Below are positions 33,948-46,301 of a stretch of DNA of 64,000 nt, in pieces (the first letter of the stretch is position 1; each line of letters starts with the position of its first letter). The notes beneath the pieces are model-generated. The model saw only the letters and a program-made list of their open reading frames with translations. It made no database searches and was not told the origin of the DNA. Source of the stretch: Gnetum montanum (lineage: Eukaryota > Streptophyta > Gnetopsida > Gnetales > Gnetaceae); the NCBI GenBank assembly GCA_015680685.1, contig MNCI01023945.1:209560-273559 (forward strand), read 5' to 3'. The position numbers were made by a program, and so were the translations under genes.

Positions 33948-35942
33948 CTACTTGTTATTAGAATGGGGGATATCCCCCATAACTAAACGGTTGAGCATGG
34001 AAAGGATTAATAAATGAAAGATGAGGATCCTTGCATGTTGAAAACATTGAAACTTGGTCATACTTACCCCATTGGGGTTCACACACTTGATTATAGTAAA
34101 CAGAGTGGGGAAGTTTATGAGATATGGTTCTCGAATAAAGAGTTGACCAACTATGATATCTGGGATTGTAAGATGGTATGCAAGGATCAAGATGTCATCC
34201 TCCATGGCTATGTTCATTGGGCCATATGGTTGTTGGAGTGTTACTTGGTGGCCTTGATGAGGTGACATGAAGTGTTGGATTCGAAGGAAAGGGCGCACCA
34301 CAGTGTTGGCCTTGTGCTGAGTTGGAGAATGTAGTGGCCTTGGAATTGTGTTGTCCCTTCTTATGGTCATGTTTAAAGAAGGGACGCTTTTGATGTTAAG
34401 GAGGCCTCTCACTGTTGTTGGCAATAGTAGCACAAGTAACATTCGTGGGTTGTTGCTGTGGTGCGGAAACTTCAGGAACAGTTGGTGGCGATGTAGAAGG
34501 AGGGAAAGGATGAGAATGTTGAAATTGAGGAGAAGTGTAGGATACACAAGGCGATGGTTGTGTTGAAGGCATGGGCTGATAGTATTGAGGAGAATAATAA
34601 TGCGGTGAGATAGAGTATGCTGATCTCGTTGGAGAAACAGGATGTTCAACTAGATAAGCATTTAGATTTGGATGATACGAAGGGTGTCTCCAATTTAGGG
34701 GTGGGTTCCCCCACGACTGGGATTTTTGCCACTATGATCGAACACAGCATCTCTGTACAAAATCTAGGTGTAACGTGCTTCCCCAATGCTCATATAAATG
34801 TAACAAGATTGGGCATTGACCCTTGGGGTGATTGTATAGGAAAATGTTGCATTCATATGTATGATCAGCAGTTGAGCTATTATTTTCTTCATTCCTTCTT
34901 TCTAAATGTCTAATGATATTTTTTCCTGCTTCTCAGGTTGTCAAAACTCTATCTCCAATAATATCAATAAATTCTCCACACTTTTTATGTATCCATTCCA
35001 ACATCTTATTAATCTTTTCCTCGACTTCTTCTAGTGATTGTTGTGTTGGAAAAGATGATTTTTCCTCCTTGAGATAGGTTGATTTCTCCTTTTTGTGATT
35101 ATGGACCTTTGTTAAGTTGAGATTCTTGTCCCATTGATGTTTTTCAACACTCTCCCATCTAGCCATTTCTCCTTCTTCTTTTGCTACCTGCTTAATAAGC
35201 TCTTAGACTTGTTGGGTTCCTAGTTGGTATAGTTGACCTTGGGCATACATCCCTAGGGTTTCTCTTATTGCATCATGAAGCCCATCAATGATATGGTACA
35301 TTAGCCTTTCCTCGGAGAACTCATGGCTTGGAAAATTGTTTAACATGCATAATGTCTTTCTAAAGCCATGTCCAAGGGTTCATGTTGTGCTTGTTTCCAC
35401 TCTTTGATTTTTTTCGTCAAGGCTGACACTTTTGCGTAGGTTTGATATCTTTCGTTAAAGAGTTCTACCATTGTTGGCCAATGTCGTATTGAATTTTGTT
35501 TTAACGATATATACCATACTTTTGCTTGGCCAACGAGTGTCATAGGAAAGAGCTTGAGTTTTTGCCAAACATTATCAATGTTGTTCCATGCACAGGCATC
35601 GTAGAAGGCTTGTAAATGTTGATGTGGATCTAAGTCATAGCCGCCTGAGAAATTTGGAAAGTTTTTTAAATCAAGCTTGGGTAGGTGGCTCTCTTTACGA
35701 TGCCTATGGGAGATTCGAACAACCTCTTGTATTTGCGTTAGGCTTGTAGTGGCTAGTAGGGGTTCATCATCATCAAGTAGGTTATGCTTCTATGCATTAC
35801 AATGATGTTGCCTTTGTTTATGTTTATAAGAAACCCCCACACTGGGTTGCGTACTCCAATCTTCATTGTCATATACTTTGTTGGTTCTCCAATGAACTTC
35901 CTCACTAGATGTGGCATTATTATCGTCTTGTAGGAGAGGCAT
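33948..35942 (-). pseudogene. Gag, element C1 (Athila-like)
   Basis: This structural protein starts at the ATG complementary to 35,940-35,942 (MPLLQDDNNAT), about 120 bases after the PBS. Visible blocks are a short N-terminus, FSGGYDLDPHQHLQAFYDAC, LKLFPMTLVGQAKVWYISLK, MVELFNERYQTYAKVSAL, and WKQAQHEPLDMALERHYA, which match Athila-type capsid text. A Lys/Glu-rich region (34,933-35,166) and a long Pro/His/Tyr-rich C-terminal region follow. Frameshifts near 35,340 and 34,900 break it. No zinc knuckle can be read with confidence. Confidence 0.75.
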
Positions 35943-36060
35943 GATTGTGAAATTGTTTGTGACTTTATATGTGACTTTTTTCTAATTATTTTTTTCCTAA
36001 AAGATATATCGTTAATTCCTGTATAGCGACCTTGTATGATATAACTAATCTAGATAACTA

Positions 36061-36085
36061 GCACCGTCCCCAGCAATGGTGCCAA
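36061..36085 (-). other. Primer binding site, element C1
   Basis: On the minus strand TTGGCACCATTGCTGGGGAC directly follows the LTR end CTCATCA. It resembles the TTGGCGCCGTTGCCGGGG site of Athila-type elements, with differences that are transitions. Confidence 0.75.
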
Positions 36086-36860
36086 TGATGAGTGACGAGG
36101 TACCCCTACACTCAACCATACGAATACGAGCATTTCACGCACGATCCGGTCGAACTCCGTAGACAGGCTAGTTGTAGTATTTAGATAGTTACTTGTAGGT
36201 CGCAGTTCACTATCTTCCCACCTGGACTAGTATTAATTTATCATGTATGGTTTAGTCCAGAGTGAGGTGTATGATGTGTTCTTATACTAACGTTACTCCT
36301 GGATATGATGGAAAATAATATTAACTAAACTAGGAGAGAGAGAGAGAGAATCTAAACTAGCCTAAGTGTGATGAGCATCCTTTCCTTAATCATCTGTACA
36401 CATCTTGGACCTCGTGCATGACTATCACTGGGATTACCAAGCATAGATCCTAGGTACGCTACTGGGTTACCAAGTAGTCACACTTAAATGCTCGTGATCA
36501 AGTCATACTCATTTCACGTTTAAAAGGAGTTTAGGGTGAAGATATATTAACTAAGAAAGTAGTAAATAACAATTAAATAAATAATTAAACTAAGTGAATG
36601 CTGCAATGATGAAGTAATATTGATCTTTATTGCCGGTCATGTGCATGTCCAAGTATGTCACACTCGAATAAGGATGCTATACAATTATAATCACCACACT
36701 GTGGGCATACAATGGGAGAGAAGGGTTGAGAGGAACTTAAACTTAAAAACTTACAATAAAATCTAAGAACTAAAAAAATGCCTATCAGAACTGTCTACCT
36801 CTTATTTATAGATGAGGAGATAGGCTGCAATATTGTGGCGAATGAAATGATAACTCATCA
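36086..36860 (-). mobile_element. 5' LTR of element C1
   Basis: It has perfect 8-base inverted ends TGATGAGT and ACTCATCA and is 775 bases long. It is collinear with the C2 LTRs but shorter, because the GATATC palindrome module near 36,825 is reduced. The right flank AAAGG (36,861-36,865) lies inside the integrase of E. Confidence 0.85.
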
Positions 36861-36865
36861 AAAGG

Positions 36866-38110
36866 TTTTGTTTGTTGCATGTTGACTAACAGTCTCTTAT
36901 TTGGGCTCTTAGGTTTATATATGGTCATGGCCCTTGAAGGAAAAGTTTCATAGATAATGTAAGTTCCTTCCTACAGTGTTTGAAATTTGGTACATTGTGA
37001 CACATGTGTGGGGTTCTAGTAGAGAACATTATCTCTTGGCTGATACTTAACTTTCCTAATTTTTTGGTCATGACGTAGTTTATTAAATGCCTTGTGCAAC
37101 TCATTAGATGACAGGGCAGCTAGTTGGTTCTCATCTAGCAAGTTAAGAGTCATCAACCTTTTTTTTTGTGCTAGATCAAGGTCAAGGTTGAGGTCACATG
37201 CCATGGCTAGTGTACGAAACTCAGTTTAGATAGGGAGCATTGGAAGTTTTCCATATGCTAACTCGTAGGGAGAGTAGCCTATAGGGAGTTTCCATGTGGA
37301 GCGGTATGCCCAAAGAGCATCATTCAGTTTACTGCTCTAGTCTCACCTATACTTGCTAATGGTTCTGGTTAGTATCTTAGTAATCTCCCTGTTGGTGACT
37401 TTAGCTTGATTGTTTGCATGGGGGTGGTATGGTGTAGTCAATTTATGCTCAACCCCTAAACGTTGCATTAACTTTCGAAAAGTTGCACCTATGAAGTGTG
37501 TTCCATTGTTTGAGATAAGTGCACGTGGCACACCAAACCTATTGATGACTTGTTGTTGAACAAATTGTGCAACTGTAGATGATGTGAAATCTTTTATGGT
37601 AGCTGCTTCAGCCCATTTTGTTAAGTAGTCTACGGAAACTATGATGTAAGATTTTCCATTGAACATTGGTGTAATGGGCCCCATGAAATCAATTTCCCAA
37701 ATGTCGAAGGGTTCTAATGGTTGAATCCATTGTTACTTACCCTCCATTCTAGTAGTCATTCCCCCATCATGTTGACAGTGCTCACAAGATTGGATGAATT
37801 GATGGATGTCCTGGAACAAGGTAGGCCAATAATACCCTACAAGCAGGATCTTGATGATCATTTGTCTCCCAACATAATGATCCCCATAAGGGCCCTCATG
37901 AGTGTCTTGTAGAACTCTTAGTTGATCTCTATCAGGAACATACCATCAAACCAAGCCATTGAGACATACTTTATAAAGTTGTCCATTGATCTCCATAAAG
38001 AACTTGGCTCTATGAAGAAACTATTGTTTCTTCTTAAGGTCCAGCTCTTGTGGTGTTTATTGGGTAAGGAGATAGGTAAGAATACTACTGTACCAGTTTG
38101 TCTCCATGGG
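36866..38110 (-). pseudogene. Integrase, element E (Athila-like), cut by C1
   Basis: The core begins MGPITPMFNGKSYIIVSVDYLTKW with the first catalytic Asp. It continues ALISNNGTHF, where Asn replaces the second catalytic Asp, then TPYHPHANNQAKVTNREITK with the Glu. The C-terminal region includes LAQKKRLMTLNLLDENQLAA and ends VNMQQTKPF exactly where C1 begins. The homologous integrase of D continues with HEFKRASAS, so the cut is an insertion, not a natural end. The substituted Asp and stops make it inactive. Confidence 0.8.
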
Positions 38111-39792
38111 TGATTGGTTATCCACTACAATAGCAAAGAGGAACTCATTAGGGAAATGATCGAAAATTGGATACTCATCCTCTTTGTTGTCTTAGTGCAA
38201 CTGAGATAAATGATTGGCAACTATATTCTTGGTGCCTTTATGATCGATCATTATTAAATCAAATTCTTGTAGGATTACCAGTCATCATATAATACAAGGG
38301 CTTACCATTGGCTTATTCATGAGGAACTGGATTGCACTATGATTTGTGTGTATGAATACTTTGTATCCCAATACATAGTGTCTAAATTTTTTAGTGCAAA
38401 CACTACAACCATTAATTATTTTTTTGTAATAGTGTAGTTAAGTTGTGCACCAGCTATAATTTTACTTGCATAGTGGATGTAATAAGGGTGTTTCTGGTCA
38501 TCTAACTGTGTAAGCGTAACTCCTAAGGCATAGTTGGATGCATCAGTCATGACATGGAATGATTTGGACTAGTCAAGAGCTTGTAGAATGGGTGTTTCTA
38601 CCAGCTTCTATTTCAGAGTTTGGAAAGCTAGTTCACATCCTTGGCCCACTTGAAGGGTACATCCTTTTTCGTTAGCTCTACCAATGGTTTGGAAGTATTT
38701 GAAAAGTTCTCTATGAATCTCCTATAGTAGCCAGTGTGTCCAAGGAATGACCGAATGTCTTTGACAATTTTTGGTTGATGAGTAATTCCTTGCATGAATT
38801 TGATTTTCTCAGGGTCTACCTCTATCCCTACATGTGAGATTTTATGCCCAAGTACTATGCATTCTTGGACCATCAAATTACCTTTTTGCTAGTTGAGCCT
38901 CAAATTAGTTTCTACACATCTTTTTAGCACTTGCTCTAATTGGTCCGAGGCTTGATCAAAACTTGCTCCATAAGTGGATAAGTCATCCATAAAGACCTCC
39001 ATACCATTTCCTATTTGCTACTGGAATATGCTTAGAACTAAGCGTTGAAATGTTTGCAGGGGCATTGCATAAGCCAAACAACATTTTTTTTGTATGCAAA
39101 CATTCCCCAAGGATTGGTGAACATAGTTTTGGCTTGGTCTTCTGGGGCTATTTGTATTTGGTTGTATCTACTATATCCATCTAGAAAACTATAATAGCGA
39201 TGCCATGCAATTATGTCTAATACTTGGTCAACAAATGGCAACAATGGAAAGTGATGCTTGAATTTTGCCATGTTCAGTAGCCTAAAATCGATTCACACCC
39301 TCCATTTGCCTCCCTTTTTAGGCATGATTATTAAGGGCTAATCCATTCGCTATCAGAAATGGGATGTATGAACCCAGCCTTTAGAAGTTGTTTGATTTCT
39401 TCTCTTACCACTTGCTTCAACTTTGGGTTCAATCATCTCTATGGTTGTTTTCAAGGCTTCATGGACGAATCAGTGTAAATCCTATGCTGGCATATCCTAG
39501 GATCTATTCCGATTAATTCTAGATATGATCAGACGAAGGTGTTTGACCACTTATTTATTACCTTTCGCAGACTCTCTTTTTGTTGTGAAGCCAGTCTTGT
39601 GTTGATGATTACCGATTTTCCATTCTTAAGGAACATGTACTCTATATTGGTGGGCAATGGTTTTAGCTCTAAGGGCTCTTGTTTAAATTTCTTAGGAATT
39701 TTCAACTTCCCCCAGTTGATGTTTTCTAAGTTAGGATTGGGAAGTTGGCAGTGAACAAGCCCTTGGGTAAGAAACTGATCCTCTAAACCCAA
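38111..39792 (-). pseudogene. Reverse transcriptase and RNase H, element E
   Basis: The linker upstream of RT reads IPKKFKQEPLELKPLPTNIE (39,529-39,792). The RT blocks FLDGYSRYNQIQIAPEDQAK, MEVFMDDLSTYG (MDD at 38,982-38,990) and VLGHKISHVGIEVDPEKIKF follow, then SFLGHTGYYRRFIENFSNTS, all typical of Athila RT. RNase H (about 38,111-38,640) is badly decayed, with KPMVSPCII and LILQEFDLI-like remnants. Protease and gag of E are missing: the element ends near 39,792 against unrelated sequence. Confidence 0.8.
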
Positions 39793-41389
39793 CTATCCAA
39801 CTACTTATGAATCAATGAAAGAATGGATAACATCAAGATAAAAAAGAATTAAAATTGATAAACTAAAAAGTACACCTACATATTTCATCATCGTGTTGGA
39901 TTGGACATATACTAGTTGGTCCATCAAATCATAGACATAAGCATGCATTCTAGTTCTAACCTAATCATCTATAGGGTCACCAACTTATTAAGAACCTCTC
40001 ACAAGCTTTAAATAATTGAAGTGCTTGTGACCTCATAGGCCACATTTGTAGTAATTGCAATATTCCAAATGGATGTATCCAAATCTACTATAAGTGTGAT
40101 AAGTAGTGGATCTACAAGTAATGTTGAGAATCAAGAACTTAGAAGGGGGATTGAATAAGTTCCCCAAGTTGAAGTTAAACTTGTCATACAAAACACACAA
40201 AAAATTATGTGGTTCTTCAACTTGGGTAGTCCACACTCGGAGGGTAGATTCCTTGCACACCTCCTAACTTTATTTCTTCCAACATGTGGTTTAGAGGACA
40301 CCACAACCTTTACAAGATTTGAGCTTCACCATAGAGAGTTTTTTTTGCTATGAAATCTCTCAACCCTAAAAGATCCCAACAAGCTCAAAATGTATTTTAG
40401 AGGATTCCACAATGTTAACAAAATTGAGCTCTACTCTAGAGTGTTTTGGCCGTGTAAAACACCTTAATCCCACAAAATCCTAATAAGATCAATATGGATG
40501 TTTTCTCGCAAGAAGTACATCAACCCTATAGGGCAATAAAGAAAGAGAAACAAGAATAAGGAAAGAGTGTAATTTAAACTACATGTCCTTGTACTTTGAA
40601 GCATAGCACTATAAACAATCAAGAAAATGATGTGACAATGAAGTACATAAGTACAACAACATAGAATAAACAATGATAGCTTTGATGTTGATAATTATTG
40701 CATAATTCCCAAGAATTTGATGTCTTCTTGTAGTTTTAGAGTTTCTGAAAACACCTCAGAATTCATGCAACGGCTACCCAATAGCTAGTGCAGACATCTC
40801 CTTTAAAGTTGGAAGATCTACCTAAGTTTTGACTCAATTCTAGAGAGACATATCCTTGGAGAATGACTTGTCTCTTGGGAGATGTCTCTAGGGAGACGTC
40901 TACTCTACAAAGGAGATATCTACTATTTCTTAAAAATGTCTTCTTATAATTTTTTTCTTCTCAACTGAGACATCTACTATTTCTTGGAGATGCCTCCTCA
41001 ACTATTGAGCTCTAGTTCTTGAGGCTTTCTCTCATTAATTCAGCTTCTTCCAATCCTTGGAGCATCTTCATTTGGTTTGTAGTCTTCATTGTAGTTCATG
41101 CTCGTTCATGTTCTCGTGTTGACTCATTAGTTCTTCACTTTGTCAATTTGTTGTACATCTTTCTTTCCTTGAGTTCTTAGTCCTAATGTGGAGTCCTTGT
41201 TCATGTCCTATAAATACATCATCCATAATAAACATTCTTTGTTCTCCATTTTCCTAAAGGTTTTACATCCCAAAAGGTCAAAAAATCCCAGCACCTACTA
41301 TCGACTATTGTGGCCTTTGTTACTACTACTATTACCCATTGTAACTAGAACCTTGAGCCTACTTGGATCCTCTTCTATGATCAATCACA
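39793..41389. other. Unassigned AT-rich stretch
   Basis: No gene is seen. It contains the text AGAAGGGGGATTGAATAAG near 40,142, reminiscent of internal sequence of some Ty1/copia elements, and the GAGACATCT-type repeats at 40,795-41,010. It lies between truncated E and the gag of F. It may hold a copia fragment, but I cannot show coding motifs. Confidence 0.3.
40795..41010. repeat. GAGAYRTCTC-type degenerate repeat
   Basis: The motif GAGACATCTACTATTTCTTGG and variants (GGGAGATGTCTC, GGGAGACGTCTAC, GGAGATATCTAC) recurs about seven times. Several copies are near-palindromic. Confidence 0.5.
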
Positions 41390-42235
41390 CCACACTACCT
41401 CTGCTACTTGATTGTGCTTCAAATCTAGCATATAAAACTACACATCCTCATATGTTTAAAGATATAAAGAAAGAAAATGGTCCTTAATTAATGCATAAAG
41501 ACCATTAACAAAGTAATTAATCCTAGCCCTCTTATCCAAATGTATGTGAGACACATATATACTTAGCTCTAAAAACTTATTGTTATACTTAGTGATAGTT
41601 CAATTGCCCTAGTAGAGACAGTAAATATTTTCTACCTTCACTTCTACATACTCTGAGGAGATGTAATGCACATTGAAAGTATTAAGCAAGTCACTCTCCC
41701 ATCTATACACCTTGTCTAGAGAAGTCCACCAATGACTGGAAAAACCGTTAAACTAATGAGTTATTAATCTAGTATGTTATGTAATAGGACAGCCCATCAA
41801 CTTGAAGATTTTGGTGACCTTCTCAAGCCACTGCATGATGGTAATAGGGTTCTCCTCATTCTATAATGTAGGTATTCCTAGCTTACAGAATTTCTCCATA
41901 AGCTCATTCTTAATAGGTCATCTACCATCATCACCACCATTCCCTAAAGTAAGAAGCATTAACAATAAACTATAGTTCTTCTTCATATACTGATGGAGGA
42001 ATTGAAATAAATAGTGGTTAAAATCTATTTGACTAATTTCATTATTTGGTGTTGGAGTATGACTAGGAGTAATAGGCTCCATCTATGGATCAATCACAAG
42101 CTTCTCTATTTGATTTGGAAAAAGATTAGTTATTGGAGTTGGGTTGATAGGCCTAACATTCACCCTCCTACCACGTCCATAACCACTGTAGCTTTTGCCA
42201 TTACTAAACATAACACCACTAATGAGAAAATGAAG
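41390..42235 (-). pseudogene. Gag fragment, element F
   Basis: This degraded capsid sequence follows the PBS of F. Readable blocks on the minus strand are NPITIMQWLEKVTKIFKLMG, HWWTSLDKVYRWE, VENIYCLY, and YNNKFLELSIYVSHIHLDKR, the usual retrotransposon gag order (tryptophan region, then the EFLxL and KFxxLSxY blocks). Stops are frequent. Protease and pol of F are not found downstream, so F is truncated. Confidence 0.6.
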
Positions 42236-42239
42236 AAAA

Positions 42240-42260
42240 CCTATGCTTTGATATCATCTC
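42240..42260 (-). other. Primer binding site, element F (initiator Met type)
   Basis: On the minus strand TGATATCAAAGCATAGG follows the LTR. It is close to TGGTATCAGAGC, the site complementary to plant initiator Met tRNA, with two transitions. Confidence 0.6.
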
Positions 42261-44158
42261 ATAAAACCCTCCTTCCTAACCTTAGGTTCGAGAGCATTAC
42301 ATTAGGTATAAACTACCAATAAACAATTGGTTATGGAAAGGAAATGAAAAATGAAGCAAATTTACACAATGGGAGACAAAGGAAACTAAGCCTATGGTAA
42401 AGCCCTAATAAAAGAAAAAAAAAGGAATCTAGCATAATGAAGGAAAGAAATGCAAAATTTTAAATTATATTGTACATGTATGCTAGAAACTAAAAACTAA
42501 TTGAAAGAGATGATATATCATAAATTAAAAATCTAAAATGGATTAATAGAAATATAACATTAATAATAAGAACATATAACTAGAAATCTGAAAGCTTCAT
42601 ATATAAATAGCACAATAACAAGCATGTAGTTTAACATAATCCATGAATGCAAATGCATGAATGATAGAGAGGTAATGTTTGCACACAATGCTAAATAGCC
42701 AAGTACATGAATAACTAAATAATATCTAAAGTTTTAAAAAAAAGATAATGAGATATAAGAACTTTAATTCAATAATGCCATCAAAAGTCTACATAATTCA
42801 CTGAACCCTAACAACCTGTAAACAAAAGGGAATATAAATATAAAATTAAGTGAGTAACTTTGGCACCTCTTATGATGGCTAGGTGAAGAATGGTTGATCT
42901 ATAAAACATGTTAGCATAGATAACCAAAGGAACCAAGAATCATACAACCATAATAATCCAAACTAAATAGTTTCAACTCACCAAATCATCATGTTGGTGA
43001 CTGTTTAGGGCTAGACTGCCAACATTTTGGGCCTCCAGCCTCATAACCTTCGAAGTCATAGGATGTGAAGGTGTTCTTCAAATAGGATTTAGGTGCTTGC
43101 TAGTGTCTAGCAACACGAAAACCTAGATACCTCCAAATAGACTTAGTGGTTATGAAATGAACTAAGCATGAGTATGTATTTGCTATTGTGAATATTGAAA
43201 TGGTGAGGTTGGGTATGAAACTACAATTGGCTATAATTAAAGAAATTCAGTTAGCTTTGTCAAATACTGTGAGTTATTAAAGATTTCTATTTTGTCAAGT
43301 CACTTAGTTGATATAGTTCCTATAGGACATTACTTGTAACAAATAAAATTTCACAAAAACATTTGAGCATAATTCTGCCAATCTACTCCTAATTTTCCCT
43401 AGATAGAAAATTCCATAAGAAAACTAGAAATAGAGTGAGATGCAATGGATTTTAAAAAGAAAAAAAGAAAAGAAAGCAAATTTGTGTGGTATCTCAAACA
43501 TTTAAGCAAGATAAATTGACATGAGAAAACAATTCACAATAAAGTTGTTTCAATTCACTCTATTATGAATCATCCAAACCTTTTGAAATTAATAATCAAT
43601 TTCACAAAAGATACTCTTATTTAATTACCAAAATACTTTGTAAATGACAAAGTGCAAGTTTCTATTTGGCTAATTAAAATTGATCAAGAATTGTAAACAA
43701 TAGAACTTGTAGAAAAATTTGACAATTTCGAGATTGCAATATTAAGGCAATAAACTTTAAAAATAAAGAAGCTATTTCAATCTTTCAAAGTATCAAAGAA
43801 TTTCTAGATTCCCTAGAATCAAATAGGCAATTTCTATAAGACATTATTATTAAATTCCTCAAGATGCTTTTCTAATACAACATAACCTCTTATATGGCAA
43901 ACCTAATAGAAGTATAATATTGCTTAAAAACAAAGCTATAAAGACAACCTAGAAAAATTCAAAAATTAAATGCCAAACACAATACTATTTAGACCATTAG
44001 CTAAGTAACTAAAACAAAATGGGAACAAAAGAACTTGCAGGATTAAGACAAAGTAGCCAAATTGAGGTCTTTAACAAGCCATCCTATAAGTAATCTTCAA
44101 TTGTCCTTTTCCCAAAATTCTTCCCCCAATTCCCCCAACTTGAATTCTACCCTTGAAG

Positions 44159-44173
44159 CCCTTTTATAGTGAC
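44159..44173 (-). promoter_or_regulatory. TATA box in LTR of F
   Basis: The minus strand reads CACTATAAAAGGGC, a textbook plant TATA box, about 340 bases after the proposed LTR start. Confidence 0.55.
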
Positions 44174-44179
44174 TTTACG

Positions 44180-44360
44180 TAGTTACAATCATCATGAGAA
44201 GTTGAGGTAAGTTACAAACATTATGGGGGTTGATTATAATCACCATATGAATTAATGATAATTAGTTATAACCACCATGAAGTTATAACCATAATTGCAA
44301 GTGTTGTTTTTTGGTAGTTACAGGGGTAGTTAATTATAACCACCATACATAATTAAAAAG
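44180..44360. repeat. AGTTATAACCACCATG-type repeat in U3 of F
   Basis: About seven degenerate copies of AGTTATAACCACCATGA lie just upstream of the TATA box. Confidence 0.6.
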
Positions 44361-44513
44361 TATAATTGAAAAGTATTTATTATTTTATTTTTTATTTTTT
44401 AAACAAAGCAAAAATGTTCGTTAAATTTCAAACTATAATAAAAGATAACGTCCTATTGTTGTGGCAAGGCATGAATTTTTACAGTTGGGACTTGTGATTC
44501 GCTGCTGACACAT

Positions 44514-46301
44514 ATGAGAACTTGTCCATAATGATGTGGTCATGTCACCACCAAGAGCATTAGCACCACCTTCAGTGACTCGTGCCATAGCTTCTCGATC
44601 TCCACGTACCATCTGCTGCCATGTGTTCATCCAACATGCGCACACATCGTTATACAGTGCAAATTCCTGGCGGTTGTCCTTGGCACAGGGGTTCTGGAAA
44701 CACATGAGCTGGCCCAAAAATTCTCGTCTACCTCCTCATTAGGCTTCAATTCTAAAGTAATATCCTATTCTTCAATGTCATCCGCGATGATGGTAGAATC
44801 CTGAGCAAAAATCAGTGAATCCGACATCAAACTTTCTGGCCCTAGCAATTCTTGGCTTACTTGGAACTCCGTTTCTTCGTACCTTTGGGCACCCTTGCTC
44901 TGGTCAAGCTTGCCGGGTATGCACGCACAATGCCTATAGTGACGTTATTTCATGTAAAAACTATTTCCCTTCATGTAGGAGCCATTATTTGTGGATTTCT
45001 TGAAAATGGTTAGGGTTTCCTTGCATGTGTCCATCAGCAGATGTAGGACAGAGCCTCAAAACGAGCATCCTCCCTAGGAACAAAAGGGATGTTGGACTGC
45101 AACGATGCTTTGTGCGTTGGAAAGTTGCCCTCAATCATGGACACCAGGATGCTCATGCTCGGTGTCATGTCAGGATTACCCTACACACACCATAGCGTAA
45201 TCTTCATCAACACTACGATGACTTCCACGTAGGGTTTGGGCAGCCTCACAGATGACACATGGCTACAGAGTTGATGTTAACTTGTAAATCAAGAAACGAT
45301 ATTGATCCTTCCTTATGTTCTGGTAAATGCTAGAATAGCTGTGTAGAGACTTGTAATGTCTCCTCCTCATAATGGGCTATTCCAGATGCTTTCGCAGGGT
45401 GGATGACCTTGAATGTACTTGGTTCCATGATCCAGGGATCTCCTGCTAATCCCAGCTTATTAAATATCTTTGCATAGTTGCGACTCCTCTCTTTATTACT
45501 TCGATGCATGCACACTTCCTTTGTTGGCTTTCCCATCTTTATGACTAAATGATATTTCTCTTTCGCTACCTTCAAAAACAACCAATGCAATTCCGGTGAC
45601 TAGAAAACCCTCAGTTTTGGTTTTGGTTTTGGTTTTGGATTTGGTAGAGATCCAAGGATTGATGATCTTGATGAAGAACATTCATCCGTGTTTAACAGGG
45701 AAATGGAGCCTCTCAAATTGGTACCACGATTTCATTTCAAGTAATCCCACAACTCTTATGCCTCTAATTGCTCTCTTTCCCATTGAGATTTCCAAATTTG
45801 GGAGAGTAGCAAGCTCTCTTTGAGTGCAAAAACCTATCACAATTGAGCTATTCATGTACACCTCCAAATTCAAGTTAAGCTGTATTTTACTTAAAAGTTT
45901 TCTTGCATGAAAAACCCATTGAGAAGCTACATTTTCTATCCTTTTGATTTCTTTGAAATATTTATCATTCAAGTTATTTCTAGTGTCACTCCTTTAGTTC
46001 TTAAATTTTTGGAATAAAATTATGAATTGAATTTTTCTTGGAAATGACTATTACTATTCCATGAAATGGAAGAAATGTGCCAACATCCTTCAACTTACAA
46101 ATAAGAAGAATATCACACATCATACTCAGTGTCAAAATATATTAAAAATTATCACATATATTTTTACCAAATTAAAAATATCAAATACCAAGTCAAATGT
46201 CAAATTACCATGTGCATGAAATTAATATTAGTCTCAAACTAAACAAGGAGCATAATCCAAATCTCACCTTTTACATTCTAAACTACCAATGTTAGAGGTT
46301 T
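44514..46301 (-). pseudogene. Host-like coding remnants including a receptor-kinase C-terminus
   Basis: The stretch at about 45,045-45,240 reads LMKITLWCV, a stop, GNPDMTPSMSILVSMIEGN, which is the final kinase subdomain (LWCVQxNPxxRPSMxxVVxMLEG) of plant receptor-like kinases. The stop is TAG where Gln (CAG) is expected. Other protein-like frames nearby (45,330-45,590 with NKERSRNYAKIFNKLGLAGD; 44,516-44,717 with RGDREAMARVTEGGANALGG) I do not recognise, and they may or may not belong to the same locus. No catalytic kinase loop is found. Best read as a decayed gene fragment caught among retrotransposons. Confidence 0.5.

Larger units (their letters stand above)
9799..36860 (-). mobile_element. 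Element C1: pol-less Athila-like element, interrupted by A and A'
   Basis: The order on the minus strand is 5' LTR, PBS, gag, spacer without pol, env-like ORF, polypurine tract and 3' LTR. Element A sits in the env-like ORF and A' in the 3' LTR. The visible C1 sequence without A is about 8 kb. The missing part of its 3' LTR lies left of the window. Confidence 0.75.
42263..44513 (-). mobile_element. 5' LTR of element F
   Basis: In the element's sense it starts TGTCAGCAGCGAATC (44,513 downward) and ends GGTTTTA just before the PBS. It contains a TATA box (44,159-44,173) and upstream AGTTATAACCACCATG repeats (44,180-44,360). Its length is about 2.25 kb. No partner LTR is in the window, so the borders are inferred from the PBS and the end of unrelated coding sequence at 44,514. 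Confidence 0.5.

Noticed and set aside
40100-40260. Ty1/copia element suggested by AGAAGGGGGATTGAATAAG
   Set aside because: No copia enzyme motif can be read on either strand around it, so the assignment is not supported.
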